DNA of 55,292 bases from Myxococcales bacterium (lineage in GTDB: Bacteria > Myxococcota_A > UBA9042 > UBA3505), in the NCBI GenBank assembly GCA_002728755.1, contig PBVT01000048.1, forward strand, positions 1 to 55,292, written 5' to 3'. Of the stretch, positions 7,782-17,423 are shown one piece after another (within the stretch, counting starts at the first letter, position 1; every line of letters begins with the position of its first letter). A program made the translations under genes and the position numbers. Below the pieces are notes generated by a model, which saw only the letters and a list, made by a program, of their open reading frames with translations, was not told the origin of the DNA and searched no databases.

Positions 7782-8957
7782 ATGAGCCAGTCCAACTTCG
7801 TATTTACGTCCGAATCGGTTACCGAGGGGCATCCAGATAAAATGTGCGATCGAATCTCTGATTCGGTCCTTGATGCAATTCTCGAACAAGACCCTACAGC
7901 GCGAGTCGCCGTCGAAACCATGACCACGACTGGGCTGGCAGTGCTAGCTGGTGAGGTCACCACTTCCGCCATAGTGGATTACCGAACTGTGGCCCGCGAG
8001 ACCATTCGTGACATCGGTTTTGTATCGAGTGATATGGGCTATGATGCGGACACCTGTTCGATCCTGCTGTCGATTGGTACCCAATCCCCCGACATCGCCC
8101 AGGGTGTAAACTCCGGTGAAGGTATGTTCGCGGACCAAGGTGCTGGCGATCAGGGACTGATGTTTGGATACGCCATCGATGAGACTCCAGAGCTGATGCC
8201 ACTTCCCATCGCTTTGGCCCATCGCCTCTCAGAGCAACTTACGAATGCTCGTAAGGATGGTTCCCTTCCCTTCGTTCGCCCCGATGGAAAGAGCCAGGTC
8301 TCTATCCGATACGAGAACGGAAAGCCCAAGGCTGTGGACACGGTCGTTGTCTCGACCCAGCATGACGAAGATACGAGTTATGACGATGTACGCAGTGGTG
8401 TAATCGAACATGTGATTGATCCGATTGTACCCAGAGAGCTGATTCATGCAGACACCCGCATCCTGGTAAATCCAACCGGACGCTTTGTTGTTGGTGGACC
8501 GATGGGTGATGCCGGTCTTACCGGTCGCAAGATCATCGTCGACACCTATGGCGGCTGGGCCCGTCATGGTGGTGGCGCCTTCAGCGGTAAGGACCCGACA
8601 AAGGTAGACCGCTCAGCGGCCTATTTCTCTCGCTACGTCGCGAAAAATGTGGTTGCAGCCGGCATCGCTACCCAATGCGAGATTCAGGTGGCCTACGCTA
8701 TCGGTGTTGCAGAGCCCGTCTCGGTTCTCGTCGATACCATGGGAACGGGTCAAATCCCCGATGAGCAGATCGCTGGGATCGTACGCGAAGTGTTTGATTT
8801 CCGCCCACGGTCGATTATCGAGACCTTGCAACTGCAACGTCCGATCTTCCGTGACACATCGGCCTACGGCCACTTTGGACGGGATCTTCCAACCTTCACG
8901 TGGGAGCGCTGCGACCGCGCAGAGACCCTTCGGAAGTTGGCTGAGCAAGCGGCCTGA
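7782..8957 (+). CDS. metK: S-adenosylmethionine synthase
   Basis: MetK makes S-adenosylmethionine from methionine and ATP, with hydrolysis of the tripolyphosphate, in the cytoplasm. At 391 residues it has the normal family length. All signature blocks are present: [12 protein letters not shown] (9-20, with His17 and Asp19 at the active site), [12 protein letters not shown], the [18 protein letters not shown] loop, and [15 protein letters not shown]. The ATG at 7782 follows GGAGA at the right distance, and the protein starts close to the family's usual N-terminus. It has its own predicted promoter and a structured leader. The 3' end converges on glpK with only nine bases between the stop codons and no visible terminator. 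Its SAM would feed the radical-SAM enzyme MtaB and the methyltransferase in this window, as well as general methylation. Confidence 0.98.
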   Translation: MSQSNFVFTSESVTEGHPDKMCDRISDSVLDAILEQDPTARVAVETMTTTGLAVLAGEVTTSAIVDYRTVARETIRDIGFVSSDMGYDADTCSILLSIGTQSPDIAQGVNSGEGMFADQGAGDQGLMFGYAIDETPELMPLPIALAHRLSEQLTNARKDGSLPFVRPDGKSQVSIRYENGKPKAVDTVVVSTQHDEDTSYDDVRSGVIEHVIDPIVPRELIHADTRILVNPTGRFVVGGPMGDAGLTGRKIIVDTYGGWARHGGGAFSGKDPTKVDRSAAYFSRYVAKNVVAAGIATQCEIQVAYAIGVAEPVSVLVDTMGTGQIPDEQIAGIVREVFDFRPRSIIETLQLQRPIFRDTSAYGHFGRDLPTFTWERCDRAETLRKLAEQAA

Positions 8958-8966
8958 GGCCGTAAC

Positions 8967-10463
8967 TCAGCAACCTAAGCTACGGACCGCCTCAACCGAT
9001 CGCTTCCAGCGATCCTTGAGCGGCTCTACGTACGTGCAATCGGCTGCTGGCTGAAAGGTCTGTTCCGTCTGCCACCGGCTTCGAATGTCTTCTAGGCCTT
9101 CGAAGATTCCTACAGAGAGTCCCGCCAGGCAGGCTGCACCGAGAGCCGTCGTCTCCAATTGCCGGGGCCGAATTACCTCTGTACCGAGCAGATCACTCTG
9201 TGTCTGCATCAATAGATTGTTTTCAGCCGCACCACCATCCACCCGAAGCGCGGGTAGAGTTCGGCCGGAGTCCTGCGCCATGGCCACAGCAAGGTCTGCG
9301 CAAGAGAGGGCAATCCCATCAAGGGTTGCACGTGCCACATGTGCACGGGTCGTCCCTCGAGTCACACCCAACACAGCTCCACGAGCCTCGCTATCCCAAT
9401 ACGGTGCCCCCAACCCTACAAAGGCTGGAACCACAACAACACCGTCCGAGGACGACACAGAGGACGCCAGAGCTTCAATCTCCGGAGCGGATTGAATGAG
9501 TTGCAGGCCATCACGCAGCCATTGCACCGCCGCACCGGCGATAAATACGCTACCTTCCAGCGCATACGTTGTCGTATCGCCAAGTTTCCAAGCCACCGTC
9601 GTCAACAGCCCAAAGTTGGAAGTGACCGCTTCCTCTCCTGTGTTCTGTAAAAGAAATGCGCCAGTTCCATAGGTGCACTTGGCATCGCCTGGCTCAAAAC
9701 AAGCCTGGCCGAAAAGGGCCGACTGTTGGTCGCCCGCCATACCACAGACAGGAATACCGTCTGGCAGAACCGCCATATTATGGGTTTCACCATAGTATTC
9801 GCTGCACGAAACGACTTCGGGAAGGACAGAGGTTGGTACCGAGAGATGATTCGCCAACTCTTCGTCCCAGCATCCTTCATGGATATTGTACAGTAATGTA
9901 CGCGAAGCATTCGATGCATCGGTCACAAGCCGAGCACCGGCCGTAAGTTTCCAGACCAGAAAGGTGTCGATCGTTCCGAAAACAAGCTCACCGCGCTCCG
10001 CGCGAGCTCGTGCACCATCTACATGGTCCAATTGCCAGGCGATCTTTGTGCCACTGAAATAGGGGTCGAGCACCAGGCCTGTGCGCTCTTTGAACACAGG
10101 TCCCAACCCCTTCGCACGTAACGCAGCCGTCCGTTCAGCGGTTCGCCGACACTGCCAGACGATCGCATTATGGATAGGTTGGCCACTCTGTCGGTCCCAT
10201 ACCACCGTAGTCTCACGCTGGTTGGTAATACCGATCGCTGCGATCCGGTGTTTAGCGTCCGGTACTTTGACCAGCACATTCGCAATACTCTGCTGAACCG
10301 ACTCCCATATGGCATCGGGATTATGTTCGACCCAACCCGGCTTGGGGTAGATCTGCGGAAACTCCACATTTGCACGTGCCAAAACCTCCAGCTCGGTTGT
10401 TACCAATAGGGCGGTGCTGCCGGTCGTGCCCTGGTCCAGTGCTAAGATCAAACGGTCGTCCAT
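8967..10463 (-). CDS. glpK: Glycerol kinase
   Basis: GlpK phosphorylates glycerol to glycerol 3-phosphate with ATP. The 498-residue length is standard for the FGGY family. Seen in sequence: the N-terminal phosphate loop [24 protein letters not shown] with the glycerol-contacting Arg-Glu pair, VWQCRRT, the ATP-domain segment [15 protein letters not shown], and the signature [21 protein letters not shown] near the C-terminus. ATG10463 is chosen because GAGGGG lies upstream and the alternative ATG at 10478 does not fit as well. No glpF or glpD is next to it, so it stands as a single-gene unit, convergent with metK and divergent from the M20 hydrolase gene. The family's allosteric control by fructose bisphosphate cannot be judged here. 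Confidence 0.97.
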   Translation of the reverse strand: MDDRLILALDQGTTGSTALLVTTELEVLARANVEFPQIYPKPGWVEHNPDAIWESVQQSIANVLVKVPDAKHRIAAIGITNQRETTVVWDRQSGQPIHNAIVWQCRRTAERTAALRAKGLGPVFKERTGLVLDPYFSGTKIAWQLDHVDGARARAERGELVFGTIDTFLVWKLTAGARLVTDASNASRTLLYNIHEGCWDEELANHLSVPTSVLPEVVSCSEYYGETHNMAVLPDGIPVCGMAGDQQSALFGQACFEPGDAKCTYGTGAFLLQNTGEEAVTSNFGLLTTVAWKLGDTTTYALEGSVFIAGAAVQWLRDGLQLIQSAPEIEALASSVSSSDGVVVVPAFVGLGAPYWDSEARGAVLGVTRGTTRAHVARATLDGIALSCADLAVAMAQDSGRTLPALRVDGGAAENNLLMQTQSDLLGTEVIRPRQLETTALGAACLAGLSVGIFEGLEDIRSRWQTEQTFQPAADCTYVEPLKDRWKRSVEAVRSLGC

Positions 10464-10492
10464 GGGGTCCCCTCTCACTGCGGTAAGGGGTG

Positions 10493-10521
10493 CACATAGC
10501 CCGCAACTCAGCCAACGTCAA
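10493..10521 (-). promoter_or_regulatory. Possible glpK promoter
   Basis: On the minus strand TTGACG (10521-10516) is followed after exactly 17 bases by TATGTG (10498-10493), about 30 bases before the glpK start. The -35 matches five of six and the -10 three of six. It lies in the 133-base divergent region shared with the M20 hydrolase gene. Confidence 0.35.
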
Positions 10522-10596
10522 TGGAAGAAGCGTCTTTACCTATGCAAAAAATGTCGGATAGAGTTCCTTTCCTGACCAATAGGATAAAGTCCACGC

Positions 10597-11997
10597 ATGC
10601 CGTCCAACGATTCAGCCAAGACACCAACGCCTCCGACCATTCCATTTGATGCACCGCCTGCCATGTTGACGGATGGGCTGGATATTCTGAAACAACTGAT
10701 TCAGATCGACACAACCAACCCTCCAGGAAATGAAGAAAAAGCTGCGGACCGCTGCGCCCAATACCTCAATGAGGTTCAGATCGCATCCCATTGCCACGAC
10801 GCGTTACCGGGACGACGAAATCTGATGGCCGAAATCGGTCCGGCCGATTCCGAAGCTCTAATAATATCGGCGCATCTCGATGTTGTTCCGGCGGATCCGG
10901 ATTGCTGGGATCATCCCCCATTCGATGCTGTCGAAGCCGATGACTGCATCTGGGGACGTGGAACCATCGACATGAAACATGTAGCGGCCTACGGCCTAGC
11001 GGTCATGCGCCAGCTGGCGAAAAGCGAGCATGTACTGAATCGCAGATTGCGCCTGGTCCTCTTTGCCGATGAAGAGGCGGGCTGCCAACACGGTTCCCTG
11101 AGCGTGGCAGACAATCGTCCGGATTGGCTGCAGGGTTACGCGGCTGTCACCGAGGTCGGGGGATTCACCATGCATGTGGATGGTCACCGGGTATATCCCA
11201 TTCAGGTGGCCGAAAAGGGCTTTGTCTGGATGCGGCTTCATATTCATGGAGCCCCCGGGCACGGGTCCATGCCCCATGAAGAAAATGCCCTTCTGAAGCT
11301 GGCGGATATTGTCCGCCATATCGGAAAACAACCCTTTCCCTTCCAGCGAACGCAGCCCGTACAAGACTTTCTCGAAGCTATCGCGCAGGTTCTGGGCTTT
11401 CCGAAAGGTCTTGTGTTCCGGGGTATCGGTAAACAATCCGTCTCCGATCTCATCCTGGACAAGCTTGTAGCTGCGCCAGATAAGACACGTGTGTTTCGCG
11501 CTCTGCTACGCAACACCATCGCCCCCACCATCGCGATATCCGGCTCCAAATCGAATGTCATTCCGGGCGACGCCCACCTCACCGTCGATTGCCGTATTCT
11601 TCCTGGTACCGATCCTGACGACTTTGTTCGTATGTTCAAGGAGCGTGTACCAGGCGACTACGATATTGAGGTCCTGGCCAAAGGCCCACCCGTCGTCATG
11701 GACACTTCGCACCCCATCTACAATGTTCTGGAACAGATTCTCCGAGATGCCGATCCCGGCTCCCATCCCGTTCCACAAATGCTGACCGGTTTTACCGACG
11801 CTCGGGCATTCGACCAGGTCGGAACCCCATGCTTCGGCTTCTCGCCAATCTGGCTCCCCCCATCCATCCCCTTCGCCGCGATGTTTCATGGTCATAACGA
11901 ACGGATTCCAGTGCACGGGTTCCAATGGGGGTTGGCTTGTATATGGGAGCTTGTCCAGCGCCTATGTGTCGCGACTGGTGATTCCGACGAATCGTAG
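10597..11997 (+). CDS. M20-family zinc metallopeptidase/deacylase (ArgE/DapE/Acy1 type)
   Basis: A 466-residue cytoplasmic hydrolase of the M20 family, which cleaves amide bonds of small substrates such as N-acyl amino acids or dipeptides. Metal-binding and catalytic residues are in place: SAHLDVVPA (His93, Asp95), WGRGTIDMKH (Asp125, bridging), and ADEEAG (Glu159 general base, Glu160 metal ligand). The dimerisation insert lies in the middle (VWMRLHIHGAPGHGSMPHE), and a C-terminal zinc His is likely near FHGHNERIP. There is no signal peptide. The substrate cannot be assigned; it is the longer Acy1/CPG2-like subgroup rather than ArgE proper. It starts a plus-strand run leading to the RavA/ViaA pair after 67 bases, in which a CCGTCT/AGACGG hairpin lies but no T-rich tail follows. 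Confidence 0.88.
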   Translation: MPSNDSAKTPTPPTIPFDAPPAMLTDGLDILKQLIQIDTTNPPGNEEKAADRCAQYLNEVQIASHCHDALPGRRNLMAEIGPADSEALIISAHLDVVPADPDCWDHPPFDAVEADDCIWGRGTIDMKHVAAYGLAVMRQLAKSEHVLNRRLRLVLFADEEAGCQHGSLSVADNRPDWLQGYAAVTEVGGFTMHVDGHRVYPIQVAEKGFVWMRLHIHGAPGHGSMPHEENALLKLADIVRHIGKQPFPFQRTQPVQDFLEAIAQVLGFPKGLVFRGIGKQSVSDLILDKLVAAPDKTRVFRALLRNTIAPTIAISGSKSNVIPGDAHLTVDCRILPGTDPDDFVRMFKERVPGDYDIEVLAKGPPVVMDTSHPIYNVLEQILRDADPGSHPVPQMLTGFTDARAFDQVGTPCFGFSPIWLPPSIPFAAMFHGHNERIPVHGFQWGLACIWELVQRLCVATGDSDES

Positions 11998-12064
11998 GCC
12001 CGCCGTCTCCCCTGGCGTCCAGACGGGTTCTCGACTACCATAAAGGGACCTGAGGGATTTTCCT

Positions 12065-13357
12065 ATGAGCAATAATGACCTCAATCTGACGCCATGGTTT
12101 GACTACCTGGACCAACGATTTTCGGAGCGGTCGGTCGCCTTGCGGCTATCGGTTCTCGCCGTCCTATCGCGCAACCACGTTCTGCTTCTGGGCCCACCAG
12201 GCACCGCTAAATCCATGTTGGCCCGAGAGGTGGCCGAAATGATCAGCGGAACACTCTTTCAAACGCTTCTCACGCGTTTCTCCACCCCGGAAGATGTCTT
12301 TGGCCCGTTAAGCCTACCTGCACTCGAAGCGGGCGCATATGAGCGGCTCACGGAAGGATACATCCCCGAAGCCGATGTTGCCTTCGTGGATGAAATCTAC
12401 AAGGCCAATGCGTCGATTTTGAATGCGTTGCTCGGTATTCTGAATGAGCGCACCTTCGCAAACGGCAACAATGTAAAGAGTGTACCGCTGCGGACAATGA
12501 TCGCGGCGAGTAACGAGCTGCCAGACGATGAAGAGGGCCTGGACGCCCTCGACGATCGTCTCCTGCTTCGCGTCGAGGTGGCTCCCATACAATCTCCCGA
12601 AAACTTTGTGGCCATGCTCCAGGCGGACAACGATCCTCCAACGGCCCCGGCTGCCCTCTCCAGCAATGCTATCGAAGAAATCGACAACCAGGCTGCTGGA
12701 GTCGACTTTCCAGAAGCTGCGGCGTTGAAACTGCTTGAAATTCGCCGAGCGGCAGAGAATGCAGGCCTGGAAATCTCCGATCGTCGCTATAAACAGTCCG
12801 TCCAGATCATGAAGACTATGGCCGCCCTCGATGGACGTTCCGAGGTCATCTGGTCAGACTTTGGTGTTCTTCGTTTCATCCTCTGGCGTCGGCCACAGGA
12901 GCAGACGGTAGTTACACGCATCGTAGGAGCCGTTCTGGACGAATTGGGTACGACCGACGGCAAGGAGCCGACTCTCAGTGAAATGCTCGATTTCGTGGAT
13001 GAGATTCAAGACCAGGCGGACGCGATCCTCGCACGACCACAGGATTATTTCGCGACCGAAACACAGAGTCTTATGAAGGAGCTTGCCCACAAAACCCTCA
13101 CGGTTTCACAGCAGGCGGAGAGCTGGAGTCGAGCCAAAGCCGATCTGATCCAATCCATTGACGGGATCTGGTCGCTCTTCTGGCAATCGTCTGCCGGCGG
13201 GCAAATGTTGAACGAACATGTACAAGCTCTATTAGAGCACGATCTGTTCATTCGAGTTCTTCCAAATGTAGACCACCGAGAAGCCCAGGAATTCAAGACC
13301 GAGCGCTCTCGTCTTCTGGCACAACTCGCCACCGTAGAACATGGAACCATCTCTTGA
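12065..13357 (+). CDS. RavA-like MoxR-family AAA+ ATPase
   Basis: A 430-residue AAA+ ATPase of the RavA branch of MoxR proteins, chaperone-like ATPases that act with VWA partners. Walker A is GPPGTAKS (43-50) and Walker B VAFVDE (105-110). The FGPLSLPAL and YERLTEGYIPEA segments, followed by LNERTFANG and ASNELPD, are characteristic of RavA. The C-terminal 130 residues form an alpha-rich extension but no clear LARA domain, so this is shorter than the E. coli protein (498). The ATG at 12065 follows GAGGG at eight bases. The gene overlaps the ViaA-like gene by four bases (TTGA), indicating translational coupling. In E. coli, RavA-ViaA has been linked to respiratory complexes, lipids and aminoglycoside uptake; the target here is unknown. 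Confidence 0.88.
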   Translation: MSNNDLNLTPWFDYLDQRFSERSVALRLSVLAVLSRNHVLLLGPPGTAKSMLAREVAEMISGTLFQTLLTRFSTPEDVFGPLSLPALEAGAYERLTEGYIPEADVAFVDEIYKANASILNALLGILNERTFANGNNVKSVPLRTMIAASNELPDDEEGLDALDDRLLLRVEVAPIQSPENFVAMLQADNDPPTAPAALSSNAIEEIDNQAAGVDFPEAAALKLLEIRRAAENAGLEISDRRYKQSVQIMKTMAALDGRSEVIWSDFGVLRFILWRRPQEQTVVTRIVGAVLDELGTTDGKEPTLSEMLDFVDEIQDQADAILARPQDYFATETQSLMKELAHKTLTVSQQAESWSRAKADLIQSIDGIWSLFWQSSAGGQMLNEHVQALLEHDLFIRVLPNVDHREAQEFKTERSRLLAQLATVEHGTIS

Positions 13358-14862
13358 GTGGCGACTCTGCAAAACAGCAGGGAATCTTCACAAACCAAGA
13401 GCTGATTCCGAAAGACCCGGCAACCGCGTACGCACTCGATAGCTACGACATCTGGCATTTCCGGTCTCTGGTACTGGCAGATCCCGAAACAAGGCAAAGG
13501 CTGCACGACGAACCCGCTCTTATTCTTCCGGCCCTCGATCTCTACGCCATGCTCTACAAGGCACATCCGACCACCAACGCCGGAGTGACCTCTCCTCTAT
13601 GCCAGGAATGGGTCCGCCAGTTAGAAGACTCCGAATCGATCCAGGAAATTCGAAGGACCACGATCCTTCATGAATGGCGGACAGCGTCCCTTATTTTCCC
13701 AATGCTCAGACATCTACAAGAGCTGCTCGACACAGCCCGAAGCCGAGTCGCGGAATCCGATGGTTCCCTTGGACAGCTGAAACGATTCGACACGCTCCTC
13801 ATCCTCTCTGACCTCATGGAACGGGAAGAGATAAGCGACGACGAGTATAACGATCTGGTCTCGGAATTACCCGAACCGGAGAGCACGAGACAAATCGATG
13901 AGGCCCTTGAAGAGACAGCCCAAGCCCTCGACGAGAAATGGGCCGATCTTCAGAAAGCCGCGCGCGCCATGGAGCATCTGATGCATAGCCTCTCGCCCCA
14001 TGGCGATCGGACAGCTTCCAGCAAATCCATGCCGATTGAGCAGGTCCTATGGCTGGGGAGAATCCTAGCCCAGAACCCAGCTCTCTATTCGATCATTGAG
14101 ATGGCCGGTCGAATGACACAGGTGATGCGAGAAAAGCCGACCAGTCGGAAACGACCGGGTACGGGAAACGAGGTCCATGCCATCACCCTTGGGGGAGATC
14201 TGGAACGGATCCTTCCCACCGAGCTGCTGGGACTCAAACATCCTGCCCTGCGCCGTGCCCTCCTCGCGCGCCTGGTGCAACGACGAGCGTTACAATATGA
14301 AGTGCGTGGCCCCGAAAAACTCGGACGAGGCCCTGTGGTCTTTGTGGTGGACGCCAGCGGCTCTATGCAAGGCCCTCGAATGCTCTTTGCGAAAGCTCTG
14401 ATGATGGCTATGGGCTTCCTATGCTGGGAGCAACGGCGGCCCTTTATTGTCCTGACATTTGGTGCGCGAGGTTCCCTCACCGAACATCGTATCGAGGTCG
14501 GCGCGCCCTTCTACCGACGTATGAAAAACTGTCTTGAACAGGTCTTTTTCGGGGGCACCGACTTTAATGGGCCGTTTGAGCGGATCCGTGACATCGTAAC
14601 CGAGAAGCCCTGGGGAAACGCCGATGCTATCTTCATCACCGATGGAGATGGCCAATTGGACCCCGAAACGATCGCCCGTTTTGAAGAAGTAAAAACGAAA
14701 TGCGATCTTCAAGTTCTTGGAGTCTTATTGGGTCAGGGTGCGGGCATAGAAGCCCTGTGCGACACATGTTTCGCGATCGAGCCAACCACGCTCTCCGAAG
14801 GTCTCGAACGAAACATTCTCCACTGCGCACCCATCCTGAAGGGTCTTCAAATCCGGATATGA
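13354..14862 (+). CDS. ViaA-like VWA-domain protein
   Basis: A 502-residue cytoplasmic protein, the partner expected next to a RavA-type ATPase. The N-terminal 300 residues are helical. The C-terminal VWA domain begins at VVFVVDASGSM with the MIDAS motif DxSxS at Asp333, Ser335 and Ser337; the later MIDAS Thr is in FGGTDFNGPF and the Asp in ITDGDGQ. The architecture (long helical N-terminus, C-terminal VWA) matches ViaA, which is about 480 residues. The start is TTG13354, whose last two bases belong to the TGA stop of the RavA-like gene, so translation is almost certainly coupled. The VWA domain probably binds Mg2+ and presents substrate to the ATPase. A GCS2-type ligase follows after 81 bases. 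Confidence 0.87.
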   Translation: MSGDSAKQQGIFTNQELIPKDPATAYALDSYDIWHFRSLVLADPETRQRLHDEPALILPALDLYAMLYKAHPTTNAGVTSPLCQEWVRQLEDSESIQEIRRTTILHEWRTASLIFPMLRHLQELLDTARSRVAESDGSLGQLKRFDTLLILSDLMEREEISDDEYNDLVSELPEPESTRQIDEALEETAQALDEKWADLQKAARAMEHLMHSLSPHGDRTASSKSMPIEQVLWLGRILAQNPALYSIIEMAGRMTQVMREKPTSRKRPGTGNEVHAITLGGDLERILPTELLGLKHPALRRALLARLVQRRALQYEVRGPEKLGRGPVVFVVDASGSMQGPRMLFAKALMMAMGFLCWEQRRPFIVLTFGARGSLTEHRIEVGAPFYRRMKNCLEQVFFGGTDFNGPFERIRDIVTEKPWGNADAIFITDGDGQLDPETIARFEEVKTKCDLQVLGVLLGQGAGIEALCDTCFAIEPTTLSEGLERNILHCAPILKGLQIRI

Positions 14863-14943
14863 TTTGCGTTTCCGCCTTGCATCTGAAAAAAGGTGCCATA
14901 CGGGGGCCAATTTTGGTGGTATCAGCTCGAGGAGGACACCAGG

Positions 14944-16098
14944 GTGGAAATCGCGAATATTCAAAAAGAGAACCATGTAATTCAGTTTAATGGCTCACCG
15001 CGACATACAGTCGGGGTAGAACTTGAAATTTCCCTGGTGGACCCAGAAACACGGGCCCTGATCCCTATGGCCGGAGATGTTCTCGCGACTCTCGGCGAAG
15101 AAGGGTGTTTCAAACCAGAGCTGTTTCAAACCATCGTCGAGATCAACTCGGACGTCTGTGAAAATGTCTCGCAGATCCGAAGCGATCTGAGCGCTAAAGT
15201 CGATATCCTACGTAAGGTGGGCGAAGAGCAGGGCTTCCAGATCATGTGTACTGGAACCCACCCCTTTTCCAGACCACGTGAGCTGCCAATTACCGAGAAG
15301 GAACGCTACCAGCACCTGGTAAACAGTATGCGCTGGCCCGCACAACGGCTGCTCATCTGTGGGCAACATGTACATGTCGGTGTTCCATCTGGAGAACACG
15401 CGATCGCTGTCATGAATGCCATCCGCTGCTTTATCCCGCATCTGTTGGTCTTATCTGCCTCCAGCCCCTTCTGGAAACGTGGAGACACGGGACTGGCCTC
15501 GAGCCGTATCAAGATTTTCGAAGGTCTTCCTACGGCTGGTCTTCCCCCCAAACTTACCAACTGGAACGAGTTCACAACTCTGATGGGGACACTCGTAAAG
15601 TCGGGTACCATCACATCGATCCGCGAAATCTGGTGGGACATCCGACCACATCCAGTATTTGGAACACTCGAAATACGAATCTGTGATGCCATCAATAACA
15701 TCACAGAAATCTGCGCCATTACCGCGCTTGTACAATGCCTGGTGGCACACTTCACCAAGCTCTATGACGCCGGTGAGATTCTTCCCGCCTTCAAACGTTG
15801 GACGATTCGAGAAAACAAGTGGCGTGCGGCGCGACATGGTGACGAGATGTTGTTTATCCGCAACGAGCGCGGCGAACAGATGCCCATCTATGATCACATT
15901 CGACAGACCGTGGAGCGCCTGGGGCCAACGGCTGCGGATCTCGGCTGTTCGGCCGAACTAAAACAGGTCATGGACATTCTGGACCGACGTCCCAACTACA
16001 TCCGGCAGCGTAATCGGTATAAAGCCACTCAGAGCTATGAATCCGTGGTCGACGGGCTCGTTGAAGAGTTCCGAACCGACATTCCGATGAGCAGCTGA
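14944..16098 (+). CDS. Carboxylate-amine ligase of the GCS2 (YbdK/EgtA-like) family
   Basis: A 384-residue ATP-grasp-unrelated glutamate-cysteine-ligase type 2 protein. The family joins the gamma- or other carboxylate of an acidic amino acid to an amine with ATP; YbdK proteins have weak glutamate-cysteine ligase activity and unsettled true substrates. Seen: TVGVELEISLVDPETRAL near the N-terminus (the Glu pair binds metal), FQTIVEINSDVC, GTHPFSRP, CGQHVHVGV (metal His), WDIRPHPVFGTLEIRICD, and a C-terminal NRYKA helix. The start is GTG14944, preceded by GAGGAGG; the in-frame GTG at 14893 has none. It follows the ViaA-like gene and precedes an M20D amidohydrolase, giving a possible make-and-break pair for a small amide. 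The product cannot be named from sequence. Confidence 0.85.
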   Translation: MEIANIQKENHVIQFNGSPRHTVGVELEISLVDPETRALIPMAGDVLATLGEEGCFKPELFQTIVEINSDVCENVSQIRSDLSAKVDILRKVGEEQGFQIMCTGTHPFSRPRELPITEKERYQHLVNSMRWPAQRLLICGQHVHVGVPSGEHAIAVMNAIRCFIPHLLVLSASSPFWKRGDTGLASSRIKIFEGLPTAGLPPKLTNWNEFTTLMGTLVKSGTITSIREIWWDIRPHPVFGTLEIRICDAINNITEICAITALVQCLVAHFTKLYDAGEILPAFKRWTIRENKWRAARHGDEMLFIRNERGEQMPIYDHIRQTVERLGPTAADLGCSAELKQVMDILDRRPNYIRQRNRYKATQSYESVVDGLVEEFRTDIPMSS

Positions 16099-16144
16099 TT
16101 CTGTAGCTATACGGGCCCCTAAGAGGCTTTCCTACTGACGGTTT

Positions 16145-16157
16145 GCACGAAACGTGC
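16145..16157. repeat. Perfect inverted repeat GCACG-AAA-CGTGC
   Basis: A 5-bp perfect dyad with three central bases, 58 bases before the amidohydrolase start and 47 bases after the ligase stop. There is no T-rich tail, so it is not an intrinsic terminator. It could be an operator or chance. Confidence 0.3.
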
Positions 16158-16214
16158 TACCTCAACCAGAACCTTCGCGGTACCGTCCGCAAATTTCATA
16201 GTGGAACCTATCTG

Positions 16215-17423
16215 ATGTCTGTTGTTTGGACTTCTTTAAATCAACGCCTTGACCAGACGATCAAGGCAACTACGCCCTTGGCCGTAGATGTAAGGAGACA
16301 GCTCCATCAATATCCGGAATTGGGCTGGAAAGAGCATAAAACCCAGGCTTTTCTAACGGAAACCCTTGAAAAGCAGGGCCTCAAACCGCGCGTAGCGGCA
16401 AAGACCGGACTTATTGTAGATATCGGAACGGGGACGCCCTCGGTTCTATATCGTGCCGATATTGACGCCCTCCCCATTGGTGAACAACCAAAGGAAGGGA
16501 TCTCCTTTGGTTCCAAGCACGAAGGGGTAATGCATGCCTGCGGCCATGATATGCACTCGGCGATCGGTGTAGGCCTTGCATTAACGATGCACGAGTTATC
16601 GGAAACGTTGCCAGGAGCCGTACGGTTCATGTTTCAGCCCGCAGAGGAGATCATCCCTTCTGGCGCTGAACAGATGGTGAATGAAGGGGTGCTTGAAGGA
16701 ATCGAATATGCTCTGGCCTTACATGTCGATCCGCACCGAACCACAGGAAACGTTGGTGTTCGGGATGGCCTGTTGACCGCTACCTCCGATACCTATCGAA
16801 TTCATCTACGCGGGAAAGCTGGGCATTCCGCTCGACCACATCTCGCCAAAGACGCCATTCTCCTCGCAGCAGACGTGATACGCGCCCTATATTCCCTTGT
16901 AGGCCAACGCATCGATCCCTTGGATGCGGCCGTTATCAATGTGGGACTTATCGAAGGCGGATCGGCCGAAAACATTATCGCCGGCAATGTAAACCTTACC
17001 GGCGTAGTACGAACCATGCGGCGAGAAACCCGTGAGAAGATGCATGACGGTATCCGGAATACGGTAGCCTCTCTGGCCAAAGCCTACGATTGTGAAGCAG
17101 ACATCGAGATCCAACTTGGGTCGAGCCCCATTCACAACGACCCCATCCTTCATACGATCCTACAACAGGCCGCCCGACATGTGCTGGGTGAGGACGGCGT
17201 CCACCCCATCGAAAAGCCGAGCACCGGTGCAGAGGATTTCGGCCGGATCAGCGACGTCGTGCCGTCCTATATGATGCGCCTCGGCGTCAAATGTGAAGAC
17301 CTACCATTCGCAGGTCTTCATACGCCCAATTTCTTCGCAGACGAAAACGCGATCCCCGTCGCCATGGGAATCATGTCTCGAACGATATTGCAGACCCTCT
17401 CCCTCACCGCGAATCGCGGATAA
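16215..17423 (+). CDS. M20D amidohydrolase (N-acyl-amino-acid/IAA-conjugate hydrolase type)
   Basis: A 402-residue cytoplasmic metal-dependent amidohydrolase of the HipO/AbgB/YxeP branch, which removes acyl groups from amino acids or related amides. Family marks are VRRQLHQYPELGW at the N-terminus, YRADIDALPI (80-89), the metal site MHACGHDMH (Cys109 and His111), FQPAEEI with the catalytic Glu pair, HVDPHR, and GAEDFG near the C-terminus. ATG16215 fits the family N-terminus; the ORF is open back to 16143, but those residues resemble nothing. The stop overlaps the mtaB start by one base (TAATG), so the two are co-translated. With the ligase upstream it may complete a cycle of amide formation and hydrolysis; this is inference, and the acyl group is unknown. 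Confidence 0.9.
   Translation: MSVVWTSLNQRLDQTIKATTPLAVDVRRQLHQYPELGWKEHKTQAFLTETLEKQGLKPRVAAKTGLIVDIGTGTPSVLYRADIDALPIGEQPKEGISFGSKHEGVMHACGHDMHSAIGVGLALTMHELSETLPGAVRFMFQPAEEIIPSGAEQMVNEGVLEGIEYALALHVDPHRTTGNVGVRDGLLTATSDTYRIHLRGKAGHSARPHLAKDAILLAADVIRALYSLVGQRIDPLDAAVINVGLIEGGSAENIIAGNVNLTGVVRTMRRETREKMHDGIRNTVASLAKAYDCEADIEIQLGSSPIHNDPILHTILQQAARHVLGEDGVHPIEKPSTGAEDFGRISDVVPSYMMRLGVKCEDLPFAGLHTPNFFADENAIPVAMGIMSRTILQTLSLTANRG

Noticed and set aside
11999-12040. Hairpin CCGTCT/AGACGG between the M20 and RavA-like genes as terminator
   Set aside because: No T-run follows, and the gap of 67 bases and the gene order suggest possible read-through.
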